Shown here in pieces: positions 1 through 8,159 of a DNA stretch of 64,000 bases (positions are counted from its first letter, which is position 1; each line of letters opens with the position of its first letter). The DNA is taken from the NCBI GenBank assembly GCA_903834765.1, contig CAILKE010000021.1, positions 44,530 to 108,529 on the forward strand. Direction: 5' to 3'. The translations under genes and the position numbers were made by a program. The stretch comes from an uncultured Bacteroidota bacterium (lineage in GTDB: Bacteria; Bacteroidota; Bacteroidia; B-17B0; Aurantibacillaceae). The notes beneath the pieces are model-generated. The model had not been told where the DNA came from and ran no database searches. It saw only the letters and a list, made by a program, of their open reading frames with translations.

Positions 1-1211
1 GTTAAAGTATACTTGCCGGTTGTCGTATCAATTTTTGCAGTTGGATAGGCTGCTTTTATTTTATCATCCGACATCATCCTGAAATATTGTTTTTTTAATT
101 GTTTGATTGAAAATATTTCGCGTCTTTTAGTCACACTTTTCCAAACAAAACTTTGCATACTATTAGTACTCCCTCGAACAATTACTTTATCAAAAATAAT
201 GTTTGAAGATGAAGATTTTTTTTTGAACGCTATTCGTTTATGAGCTAAATTAATGGAGTCTTCATACTGAAATATATGTGCTTTTATTTGTGGCATTTGC
301 CTTATGGTGGCCACGTAGCCGCTATCAATTACACGTTGTGCATTTTCAAAATTAAAAATATTTACATCTGCCCAAGGTTGAATAACAATGCCGTTTTCGC
401 AAACTGGATTAAAATTACTTTTAGCCATTAACATATTTCGTAATTGTAAAAATAAATCATCTTCGTTTGGTAATGGAGTATTAGCACTTACCGAACTACC
501 AATAATGAAATCTGGGTAAAACTCTTCGTACATCACATTGGTAGGAAAGTTATTATATAAACCACCATCAAATAATAGCGCACTATCAATACTAATTGGT
601 CTGATGTAAAAAGGATAACTCATAGATGCTCTTATGGAAGTAGGCATATCCCCTTTTCTAAAAACAATACTTTGTTTTTTAGAAATGTCTGAAGCAACAC
701 ATCTAAAGGGAACCATTAAACTATCGAAATTATAGTTGGACGCTGCATTAGCTCCCGCAAAGGTTTCCATTAAAAAATAGTCAATAGGAACCGAATTAAT
801 TAAGTTTGTTGGTAAGTTGGTTAAAAATGGATTGGCGAATGATAATTTAAGCATAATCCATGAAGCATAATCATCACGTTTATGAAGATAATAACCATAT
901 TTAGACAACATTTCTCCCTTAGTCAGTTTGAGAAAGTCTTTGTCTTTTACCATCGTTTCAATTTCTGACGGCGAGTATCCCGAAGCATATAAACCACCAA
1001 TAATACTTCCAATGGAAGTCCCAGAAATATAATTAACAGGAATATGATTTTCTTCCAAGGCTTTTAAAACTCCTATATGCGCTAATCCACTAGCGCCACC
1101 GCCACTCATCACTATACCTACTTTTTGAGCTGATACAAATTGAGTAATTAGCAGGAAGCTAACAATGACAAAGCATTTAAAGGCTAATAGTATGTTATAA
1201 AACGGCTTCAA
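1..1211 (-). CDS. patatin-like phospholipase, outer-membrane type (3' end cut by window edge)
   Basis: About 403 residues are visible; the C-terminus lies beyond position 1. The reading frame opens just after a stop, and the best start is a TTG at 1211-1209, which gives a clean signal peptide ending in FVSAQ. Directly after it come the patatin hallmarks: the glycine-rich oxyanion loop MSGGGASG, the nucleophile elbow GTSIGS (Ser of G-x-S-x-G) and, near residue 200, the DGG motif carrying the catalytic Asp (LLFDGGLYNNFP). The last visible part (IFSIKQLKKQYFRMMSDDKI) resembles a POTRA repeat, so a BamA-like barrel probably follows, as in PlpD-type autotransported lipases. Predicted role: secreted or surface-tethered lipid acyl hydrolase. 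It is divergent from the permease gene at 1326. The family is clear; the start codon and the barrel are inferred. Confidence 0.85.
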   Translation of the reverse strand, partial: MKPFYNILLAFKCFVIVSFLLITQFVSAQKVGIVMSGGGASGLAHIGVLKALEENHIPVNYISGTSIGSIIGGLYASGYSPSEIETMVKDKDFLKLTKGEMLSKYGYYLHKRDDYASWIMLKLSFANPFLTNLPTNLINSVPIDYFLMETFAGANAASNYNFDSLMVPFRCVASDISKKQSIVFRKGDMPTSIRASMSYPFYIRPISIDSALLFDGGLYNNFPTNVMYEEFYPDFIIGSSVSANTPLPNEDDLFLQLRNMLMAKSNFNPVCENGIVIQPWADVNIFNFENAQRVIDSGYVATIRQMPQIKAHIFQYEDSINLAHKRIAFKKKSSSSNIIFDKVIVRGSTNSMQSFVWKSVTKRREIFSIKQLKKQYFRMMSDDKIKAAYPTAKIDTTTGKYTL

Positions 1212-1325
1212 ATTGCAGTAAATTTACCTAAATTATGCAATATTTAAACTATTCATTTTTCGCTAAAAATGTTTCAAATACTGAATTATTTTACTTACTT
1301 AGCACATTAAAGTATACATAAGCTT

Positions 1326-2402
1326 GTGATTACATACATAACAAAAAAAATATTATACGGAATTCTTGTTTTATATGGCGTAATTACGGTTATATTTTTT
1401 TTATTTAATGTATTACCTGGAGATCCAGCCACTATTATGCTTGGACAAAAGGCTAATCAAGATGCTATAGAGGCAATTCACAAAGATTTAGGAATCGATA
1501 GGCCTATCTTAGAGCAATATGCCATGTATTTAAACGACTTATCTCCCTTGTCAGTTCATCATTATCAAAATACAAATAGTCATTGGTATTTGAATCCTGA
1601 AAAATATTCTTGGATGCCATTATTTACATTTGGCGATTATAAAACGGTTGTTTTAAAATTACCTTATTTGCGTCGTTCGTATATTACAAAACGACCTGTG
1701 TCAGATATCATTACTGAAACCTTGCCTGAGACAGCTGTATTAGCATTTACCTCCATTATAATCGCTTCTATTTTAGGGATATTTTTAGGAATTATAAGCG
1801 CTATTAAACGTAATAGTATTTATGATCGAATGTCGTTAGTTCTTGCTGTATTAGGCATGGCAGCGCCTTCCTTTTTTGTGGGTTTAATTATTGCTTGGTT
1901 ATTTGGTTATGTCTTATCTGATTATACTGGCTTATCACCTACAGGTAGTTTGTACGATATTGATGTGTGGGAAGGTGAAAAATTAAAGTTAAAAAATTTA
2001 ATATTACCTGCTTTAACTCTGGGCATTAGGCCATTAGCCATTGTGGTTCAATTAATGAGAAGCTCTTTATTAGATGTGATGAGCCAGGATTATATTAGAA
2101 CAGCTAAAGCAAAAGGTTTATCAATGACAAGCGTGATCATAAAGCATGCTCTTAAAAATGCATTAAATCCTGTGGTGACAGCTATTTCTGGCTGGTTTGC
2201 AGGCTTAATGGCAGGAGCGGTATTTGTAGAATATATTTTTAGTTGGAAAGGTATAGGTTATGAAGTCTTTGAAGCGTTAACTAAAAATGATTTACCAGTA
2301 GTAATGGGTGCAACACTTATTTTTGCTACAATTTTTGTAGTGACAAATATTTTTGTTGATATTGCTTATGGTGTTCTAGATCCACGTGTGAGAATAAAAT
2401 AA
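1326..2402 (+). CDS. OppB/DppB-type ABC transporter permease
   Basis: 358 residues starting at GTG. The N-terminal membrane helix is followed by the family motif NVLPGDPATIMLG and the LGIDRPILEQY segment. Four to five further hydrophobic segments enclose the cytoplasmic EAA loop (DYIRTAKAKGLSMTSV, about residues 257-272) that docks on the ATPase. It belongs to the binding-protein-dependent permeases for di- and oligopeptides, or nickel. A periplasmic insert of about 60 residues between the first and second helices fits this family. No partner permease (DppC), ATPase or binding protein lies nearby, so the substrate cannot be told. The stop overlaps the tpiA start by one base (TAATG), so the two are probably co-transcribed and translationally coupled, although functionally unrelated. 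Confidence 0.9.
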   Translation: MITYITKKILYGILVLYGVITVIFFLFNVLPGDPATIMLGQKANQDAIEAIHKDLGIDRPILEQYAMYLNDLSPLSVHHYQNTNSHWYLNPEKYSWMPLFTFGDYKTVVLKLPYLRRSYITKRPVSDIITETLPETAVLAFTSIIIASILGIFLGIISAIKRNSIYDRMSLVLAVLGMAAPSFFVGLIIAWLFGYVLSDYTGLSPTGSLYDIDVWEGEKLKLKNLILPALTLGIRPLAIVVQLMRSSLLDVMSQDYIRTAKAKGLSMTSVIIKHALKNALNPVVTAISGWFAGLMAGAVFVEYIFSWKGIGYEVFEALTKNDLPVVMGATLIFATIFVVTNIFVDIAYGVLDPRVRIK

Positions 2403-3160
2403 TGAGCAGACAGAAAATAGTAGCAGGTAATTGGAAAATGAATACGACTCTATCTGAGGCGCTTTTTTTGGTAGATGGTATTTTAAGTAAAATGAATACA
2501 ACCAATGAAGTTACAAAGATTATTATCCCTCCTTTTCCTTATTTAATAAGTATATCAAACAAAATTGGCGAAACTGAACATATCAGTTTGGGTGCTCAAA
2601 ATTGCCATACTGATGAAAGTGGAGCTTTTACCGGTGAAATAAGCGCTAGTATGTTGGCTTCTGTTGGCTGTAGTTATGTTTTGGTTGGCCACAGCGAACG
2701 TCGTTGTTATTTTAATGAAACCAACGAAGAACTTATTAAAAAAATTAAATCGGCATTAGATAACAATCTTAAACCTATATTCTGTATTGGCGAAACATTA
2801 GAACAGCGGCAATATCATACACATTTTACAGTTATCTCTCATCAATTAAGCGAAGTCTTAAAATCTTTTACAGACGCAGAATTTTCTAATATAGTTATTG
2901 CCTACGAGCCTGTATGGGCAATCGGTACCGGTGAAACAGCAACAAGTAATCAAGCGCAGGAGATGCATGCTTTTATTAGAAAGGAAATTGCTCAATTATA
3001 TTCTCAAAGTATTGCTCAAGAAACAACCATTCTTTATGGCGGAAGTTGTAATGCTCAAAATGCGCAAGAGTTATTTTCCTGCGAAGATGTTGATGGCGGT
3101 TTAATAGGTGGCGCATCTTTGAAAGCAGATGATTTTTGCAAGATAGCAGCTTCTTTTTAA
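2402..3160 (+). CDS. tpiA: triosephosphate isomerase
   Basis: 252 residues, the usual length. Interconverts dihydroxyacetone phosphate and glyceraldehyde 3-phosphate in glycolysis and gluconeogenesis, in the cytoplasm. All catalytic landmarks are visible: N10 and K12 in AGNWKMN, the electrophile H97 in VGHSERR, the general base E169 in AYEPVWAIGTG with the mobile loop 6 right after it, and the phosphate-binding YGGSC (usually YGGSV) and GGLIGGASL. The start overlaps the permease stop by one base. It is followed after 100 bp by prmA; tpiA next to prmA is an order I recall from other Flavobacteriia. Identification is certain. Confidence 0.98.
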   Translation: MSRQKIVAGNWKMNTTLSEALFLVDGILSKMNTTNEVTKIIIPPFPYLISISNKIGETEHISLGAQNCHTDESGAFTGEISASMLASVGCSYVLVGHSERRCYFNETNEELIKKIKSALDNNLKPIFCIGETLEQRQYHTHFTVISHQLSEVLKSFTDAEFSNIVIAYEPVWAIGTGETATSNQAQEMHAFIRKEIAQLYSQSIAQETTILYGGSCNAQNAQELFSCEDVDGGLIGGASLKADDFCKIAASF

Positions 3161-3260
3161 TAGAAGACAAAAGTCATCGCGATTGAAATGACATAAGAGA
3201 CTGAAAATTTAATTTAAAAATTAACTCAAATCTCATAACTCAAAATTTATAACTCATTAC

Positions 3261-4085
3261 ATGAACTACATTCAATATACTTTTACGATTACACCACCGG
3301 AACCAGGTACAGATATTTTAATTGCTGCTCTTGCCGATTTAGAATTCGAAAGTTTTTCGGTTACCGAAACAGGCGTAGAAGCCTATATACAAGAACCTTT
3401 TGATAATGAAGCTTTAGTGAAAGATATTGCTTACGATGATTTTTCTATCTCTTACCACCGTGTTGAAATCCCTAAAACAAATTGGAACGAAGAGTGGGAA
3501 AAAAATTTCAATCCTGTATTTGTAGATGATTTAGTATGTATCAGAGCGCATTTTCATCCTCAAGTAAATAACATTAAACATGATATTGTCATTACGCCAA
3601 AAATGAGTTTCGGTACAGGGCATCATGATACAACATGGTTAGTAAGTAAAACCATGTTCGAATTAGATTTTAAAAATAAATCTGTTTTAGATATGGGTTG
3701 TGGTACTGGTATATTAGCAATTTTAGCAAAACAATTAGGTGCTACTTCTATCTTAGGTATTGACATAGACGAGTGGAGCATTGAAAATTCAATTGAAAAT
3801 GCAGCTATCAATGCCGCGAGTGATATCGTCTTCAAAAAAGGAGATGCATCGTTATTGCCAGTAACAGCAACATTTGATGTGGTATTAGCAAACATCAATA
3901 AAAATATTTTGAAAAAAGATTTAGCCTCGTATTACCAAAGTTTAAAAAATAACGGTTATGTTTTACTTAGTGGTTTTTTTACAGCCGATGTAGAGGAACT
4001 CACCAACTTGGCTCAGAGCATAGGCTTTAGCTCTGTGGATCAATACAGTAAAAACGAATGGGCAGTTATTAAACTAAAAAAATAA
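3261..4085 (+). CDS. prmA: ribosomal protein L11 methyltransferase
   Basis: 274 residues. Methylates lysines and the N-terminus of ribosomal protein uL11 with S-adenosylmethionine. The short N-terminal substrate-recognition domain is followed by the PrmA signature TPKMSFGTGHHDTT (about 112-125), the Rossmann SAM site VLDMGCGTGILAI (about 142-154), the acidic ribose-binding DID at 168-170, and DVVLANINKNIL at motif IV. The 100-bp gap before it is low-complexity: several near-copies of AACTCA or ATAACTCA run up to the ATG, with no Shine-Dalgarno sequence. The gene is probably read with tpiA or from its own promoter in this gap. Identification is secure. Confidence 0.96.
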   Translation: MNYIQYTFTITPPEPGTDILIAALADLEFESFSVTETGVEAYIQEPFDNEALVKDIAYDDFSISYHRVEIPKTNWNEEWEKNFNPVFVDDLVCIRAHFHPQVNNIKHDIVITPKMSFGTGHHDTTWLVSKTMFELDFKNKSVLDMGCGTGILAILAKQLGATSILGIDIDEWSIENSIENAAINAASDIVFKKGDASLLPVTATFDVVLANINKNILKKDLASYYQSLKNNGYVLLSGFFTADVEELTNLAQSIGFSSVDQYSKNEWAVIKLKK

Positions 4086-4255
4086 CATCTCATTTAGTGT
4101 CGTTTTATGCTATCATTTTTTTATTTACAATAAAGTAATTCTAGCGAACTATTTAATTTATATCACGCTAATAACTTCAAATGTTCTTTAAGTATTTCGA
4201 GCAATTAATGTTTTAGGGTAATTTTGATTCAAAATATAGAATTAGAAACTCTGTA

Positions 4256-5065
4256 TTAGCAACCTCCATAGCCATTATAAATACTAAATTTAAAGTTCTG
4301 TTTAACTTTTATTCCTTTCGCATTTTCTGCAGGTTTCCATTTTGGCATTTTATTAATAGCATCTAGTAATAATTTATCAGTATTTTTATCTTCTGACGAA
4401 CTAGAAATGTGAGCGTTCATAATTTCACCTTGTTCATCAATAGTAAACGTAATTATACCTTTTTGAAACCTCTTTGGGGTAGTTTCAGAAAGTTCATTAA
4501 TAACGCTTTCCTTTAAATAATTTTTCATCTTTTCGTTTCCACCAATATATTCAGCTTCATAATAAGGAACTACCGTCATCTTAATATGCATTAAGTTATT
4601 TTCAGTAACATCAGATGATTGATTTTTATATTTGTACTGAACGTTTATAAAAATATCAGTACCGATATCTACAGTGCTTAAAATATTTTTTTGTTCATTG
4701 CTTAAAACATCAGTTGGACTAACAGCTTTCATTACCTTCCCTTTGCAAGTAGCTATAATTTCAACTGAATCGTAGGTTGTTATCCAATTAACTGGATAGT
4801 ATAGAATGAAATCTCTAAGGAACTTTGAGTCATTTAATATTTCTTTCTTAACTGGTCGCTCGCTTCTTGAAGTAAGTTCAAATCTTAATTTCATATTAGT
4901 GTCTGCATCAATTACATAATTTCTTTCGCCCCATTTATCAGAAAACGAAATAAATTTTAAGTCTTCTTTCTCAACGTATGCCTTAACAGATTTATTACCC
5001 CCAATTATAAAAGCAGTAATGCAAATAAATAAAGTTATTGCCGATATTAATATTATTTTTTTCAT
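4256..5065 (-). CDS. TonB C-terminal domain protein
   Basis: 269 residues. A single N-terminal hydrophobic segment (IILISAITLFICITAFIIGG) acts as membrane anchor or uncleaved signal. The middle, about residues 30-170, is not recognised. The last 90 residues form a TonB C-terminal domain: YIGGNEKMKNYLKESV, then ITFTIDEQGEIMNAHI and LLDAINKMPKWKPAENAKG, the pattern of Bacteroidota TonB-like proteins. In true TonB this domain contacts outer-membrane receptors. There is no proline-rich spanning region and no ExbB/ExbD gene nearby, so it may be a stand-alone periplasmic relative and not a working energy transducer. Long gaps on both sides suggest a single-gene unit. Confidence 0.8.
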   Translation of the reverse strand: MKKIILISAITLFICITAFIIGGNKSVKAYVEKEDLKFISFSDKWGERNYVIDADTNMKLRFELTSRSERPVKKEILNDSKFLRDFILYYPVNWITTYDSVEIIATCKGKVMKAVSPTDVLSNEQKNILSTVDIGTDIFINVQYKYKNQSSDVTENNLMHIKMTVVPYYEAEYIGGNEKMKNYLKESVINELSETTPKRFQKGIITFTIDEQGEIMNAHISSSSEDKNTDKLLLDAINKMPKWKPAENAKGIKVKQNFKFSIYNGYGGC

Positions 5066-5182
5066 ATCTGATGATTATAAAGTATTATCCTAAAAGTAGT
5101 TTATTTTTTTTAAAATTTCGAAAAGACTACTAAACGTTAAGTTAATACATGTTAAAGAATAACTTTTCCCTTTAAAAAAAGA

Positions 5183-7252
5183 TTATACCTTACCGTTATA
5201 TTTTCTCAAAAACCATTCTACTGAAAGTAAAAGTAAGATAAGGAAAAACAACCATTTTAAATTTACTAAGTCGTTTAATTGTTTGTGAGAATAGGTAATT
5301 GATTTAATCGTATCGTTAGCTAAAATTTCTTTTTGTAATTGTTCCAGTTGATTTCGGTAAACCAATTTCCCTCCACTTTGTTTAGAAAGTTGAAATAACA
5401 ACTGATGATTTGCAACGGTATTTATTTTTTCTGAAACAATTTCTTTAACGATTACCAAACCAGCTTTTGTATATAATTTGTCGCCATATTTTACTTTTGC
5501 TTCGTAGGCATATTCACCAGCTGGAAATTGCCCAGCAGAGAGGTTATAAAAGGTTTGCTTTTTACTAAAGGTGTAATTGTAGGTTTTGTTTTGGGCGTCT
5601 TTTAAAGTAAGGGTTACGTCGGGTTCTGTAATCTGCTCGTAACTTTGGTTATATACTTCGGCTGTAAAATCAAGGGATTCGGTTTCGTTAATGATTTTTT
5701 TATTAAATACTCTAAAAAAACTTTTATCGGCTTTTACCGATAGGTATTGAACGGTTTTACTAATGAGTTCATTGAATAAATTAAAGTTGTTATGGTCGGC
5801 AAAATCGCGCATACGCCAGCGCCATAAGCCATCGCCAATAAAGGAGGCTGTTTTAATGCCATTGAGTTCGTTAAAGTAGAACAGGGGATTATCAGTTTCA
5901 ACAGTGCCAATGCGTTGATTAATTAATGCATTTGCCCCATTACTCATAGTTTGATTCCCAAAATTGCAAGTAACATCTGGTAATTCTTTTAGGTAATTTT
6001 TTAAATCATCACTAATTGTAAATAAAGAAAAATGTGTTTGCACACTTGGCTCCACATCATTAAAGCGATTATTAGTTGTATGCACATCAATACCTAAAAT
6101 ACCAGCAGGTGAATTTAATCCAATAAAAAATACTGATTGGTTATTTGCTTTTAATTCCGCTAAAATACGTTGAGGTATATTTGCAGTTTGATGTAAGATT
6201 ACCAATGAATAAGGCTTTAGGGGCTTTGAAAATTTATCTAATAAACACACTTCTACTTCGTATGTTTGGGAAGCAGAAATACTTTGTTCTATAGCAGCAA
6301 TATCAGGATGCGGAGCATTAGCCAGTATTAAAATCTTTTCACGGTTATCAATTACATCAACAATAAAAGATTGATTATTGTTTTGTTTGTTTTTATCATC
6401 CTCCAAGGTCGAAAGCGTTACGGTATATTTTTGTACACCAGATGAAGTAGCATCTAACGTGAAATTATAGTTCTTACTAAAGCTATTGGAAGTGATATTT
6501 ACATTTTCCTGTTTTACTAATTTTCCTTGTTGTGAGATCGATACGGTAACTTGTTTGTCTTTTAAGTCTATTGAATTAACAATCACTTCGGCAGGAAACG
6601 CATTTCCTAAATAGGCTATTTGATTGTGATTGATTGTTTGTATCCATACATCTTTTAAAGGAATGGTATCTCCTAAGGCAATGGTATAAATTGGTGCATT
6701 TAATTTATCAATGCTATATAAGGGATTGGTGCCCTTGTTGTAAATGCCATCTGTTGCTAAAATAATAGCTCCAATGTTTTTATTGGCGTAATTATTTTCA
6801 ATGTCTGAAAATACATTTGAGATATCTGTTTCTTTACCCTTAAAATCAATCCCGCTAACTAGCGGGACAGAAGATTTTATTTCCGAATCAAATTGGTATG
6901 ATTTTACGTCATACTTTTCTTTTACTGCATTAACAAACGACGTTAATGCTTTAGTGTATTCCGTTTTTAATTCGGAAGAATCTTTTCCTGCAACAATCGA
7001 CGACGAATTATCCTGCGCTAAAATGATGACAGGCTTTTCGGTTTCGTTTACCAAACGCTTAATAAAAATATCTAGTAGAAGTAAAGCAATTAAGCTAACA
7101 GACACAAAGCGTAAGCCAGCTAAACATATTAATAGGGTTTTTGAGCGATCAACATTTTTTTTATCTCTAAAGTATAAAGCACCTGATAATACAAACCCTG
7201 CTAATAAACATAACAGGGTGTAATACCAGGGATAATTTGAGATAATTTGCAC
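5183..7252 (-). CDS. membrane-anchored VWA-like protein
   Basis: 689 residues. Two N-terminal membrane helices (about 10-27 and 40-62) are followed by a von Willebrand factor A-like domain whose metal site is recognisable: D81, S83 and S85 in DNSSS, and ILATDGIYNKG further on. A long beta-rich periplasmic part follows, and one C-terminal helix (WLFFLILLLLSVEWFL) ends in a short basic tail. This architecture is common in Bacteroidota, resembling BatA/BatB relatives and large uncharacterised VWA proteins; the function is unknown. An 18-bp palindrome of a repeat family lies in frame inside the gene at 6850-6867. A run of AAATTT-rich low-complexity DNA separates it from fabG upstream. Confidence 0.8.
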   Translation of the reverse strand: MQIISNYPWYYTLLCLLAGFVLSGALYFRDKKNVDRSKTLLICLAGLRFVSVSLIALLLLDIFIKRLVNETEKPVIILAQDNSSSIVAGKDSSELKTEYTKALTSFVNAVKEKYDVKSYQFDSEIKSSVPLVSGIDFKGKETDISNVFSDIENNYANKNIGAIILATDGIYNKGTNPLYSIDKLNAPIYTIALGDTIPLKDVWIQTINHNQIAYLGNAFPAEVIVNSIDLKDKQVTVSISQQGKLVKQENVNITSNSFSKNYNFTLDATSSGVQKYTVTLSTLEDDKNKQNNNQSFIVDVIDNREKILILANAPHPDIAAIEQSISASQTYEVEVCLLDKFSKPLKPYSLVILHQTANIPQRILAELKANNQSVFFIGLNSPAGILGIDVHTTNNRFNDVEPSVQTHFSLFTISDDLKNYLKELPDVTCNFGNQTMSNGANALINQRIGTVETDNPLFYFNELNGIKTASFIGDGLWRWRMRDFADHNNFNLFNELISKTVQYLSVKADKSFFRVFNKKIINETESLDFTAEVYNQSYEQITEPDVTLTLKDAQNKTYNYTFSKKQTFYNLSAGQFPAGEYAYEAKVKYGDKLYTKAGLVIVKEIVSEKINTVANHQLLFQLSKQSGGKLVYRNQLEQLQKEILANDTIKSITYSHKQLNDLVNLKWLFFLILLLLSVEWFLRKYNGKV
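6850..6867. repeat. 18-bp palindrome of the TCCCG(A/C)TA family inside a gene
   Basis: TCCCGCTAACTAGCGGGA: two perfect 8-bp arms around a 2-base centre. It differs from the palindrome TCCCGATAGCTATCGGGA at 16232, 63836 and 63940 only at one symmetric position and in the centre. Here it is translated in frame in the VWA-like protein as part of SVPLVSGID. Confidence 0.7.
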
Positions 7253-7355
7253 GGTTATGAAATTAGAAATGATAAATTTTAAATTTTAAATTTCAAGAAT
7301 TTGTCAAATTAAAATGTTAGACATTTAACATTTTAAATTCAACATTTTTAATTCC

Positions 7356-8102
7356 TTAGGTAAGCATTCCTCCGCACACATTGATACATTGGCCAGTAAT
7401 ATAGGCGCTCATATCGCTTGCTAAAAACAAGGTTAAGTTTGCTACATCTTCTGCAGAACCACCACGTTTTAACGGAATAGAATCTCTCCATTGTTGTACT
7501 ACTTTTTCGTCTAAAGCTTCAGTCATTTCTGTTTCAATAAAGCCTGGAGCAATAGCGTTAGAGCGGATGTTACGAGAACCTAATTCTAAAGCTACTGATT
7601 TTGTAAACCCAATAATACCTGCTTTTGATGCTGAATAATTGGTTTGACCTGCGTTACCTTTTACACCAACCACCGAACTCATGTTAATGATAGAGCCGCT
7701 GCGAGCCTTTAGCATCGGCTTTTGTACTGCCTTTGTTAAATTAAATACAGATTTTAAATTGGCATTAATTACTTCATCCCATTGTTGTTCGCTCATACGC
7801 ATTAATAAAGTATCGCGAGTGATGCCAGCATTGTTTACTAATACATCAACGGTTCCGAACTCTGCAACTACATCAACTACTAGCTGCTCAGCTGCTTTAA
7901 AATCAGCAGCATCACTTTGATAGCCTTTGGCTTTGATGCCATAAGTCGCCAATTCAGCTTCAAAGGCTTTTGCTTTTTCTACAGAGCTTAAATAGGTGAA
8001 GGCAATGTTGCAGCCTTGTTCAGCAAATTTTAAGGCAATACCTTTTCCGATGCCTCTTGATGCGCCAGTAATGATGGCCACTTTATTTTGTAATAATTTC
8101 AT
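7356..8102 (-). CDS. fabG: 3-oxoacyl-[acyl-carrier-protein] reductase
   Basis: 248 residues, classical short-chain dehydrogenase. Reduces 3-oxoacyl-ACP with NADPH in fatty-acid elongation. Visible: the cofactor loop TGASRGIG (12-19), NNAG (about 90-93), the catalytic triad S143, Y156 and K160 in MSSVVGVKGNAGQTNYSASK, and the conserved tail DMSAYITGQCINVCGGM. NAG-ITRD after the NNAG motif is typical of true FabG and not of generic dehydrogenases. The gene stands alone; no other fab gene is adjacent. Identification as FabG is strong, although a paralog acting on another 3-oxoacyl substrate cannot be ruled out. Confidence 0.93.
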   Translation of the reverse strand: MKLLQNKVAIITGASRGIGKGIALKFAEQGCNIAFTYLSSVEKAKAFEAELATYGIKAKGYQSDAADFKAAEQLVVDVVAEFGTVDVLVNNAGITRDTLLMRMSEQQWDEVINANLKSVFNLTKAVQKPMLKARSGSIINMSSVVGVKGNAGQTNYSASKAGIIGFTKSVALELGSRNIRSNAIAPGFIETEMTEALDEKVVQQWRDSIPLKRGGSAEDVANLTLFLASDMSAYITGQCINVCGGMLT

Positions 8103-8159
8103 AAATAGTAAAAAAATAAGTGTTTAAATATACAAAGATTTATAGAGTATTAATAAGTC

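Noticed and set aside
5671..5700. Frameshift in the VWA-like gene
   Set aside because: The frame is continuous across 689 codons and ends in a sensible membrane anchor; no disruption was found.
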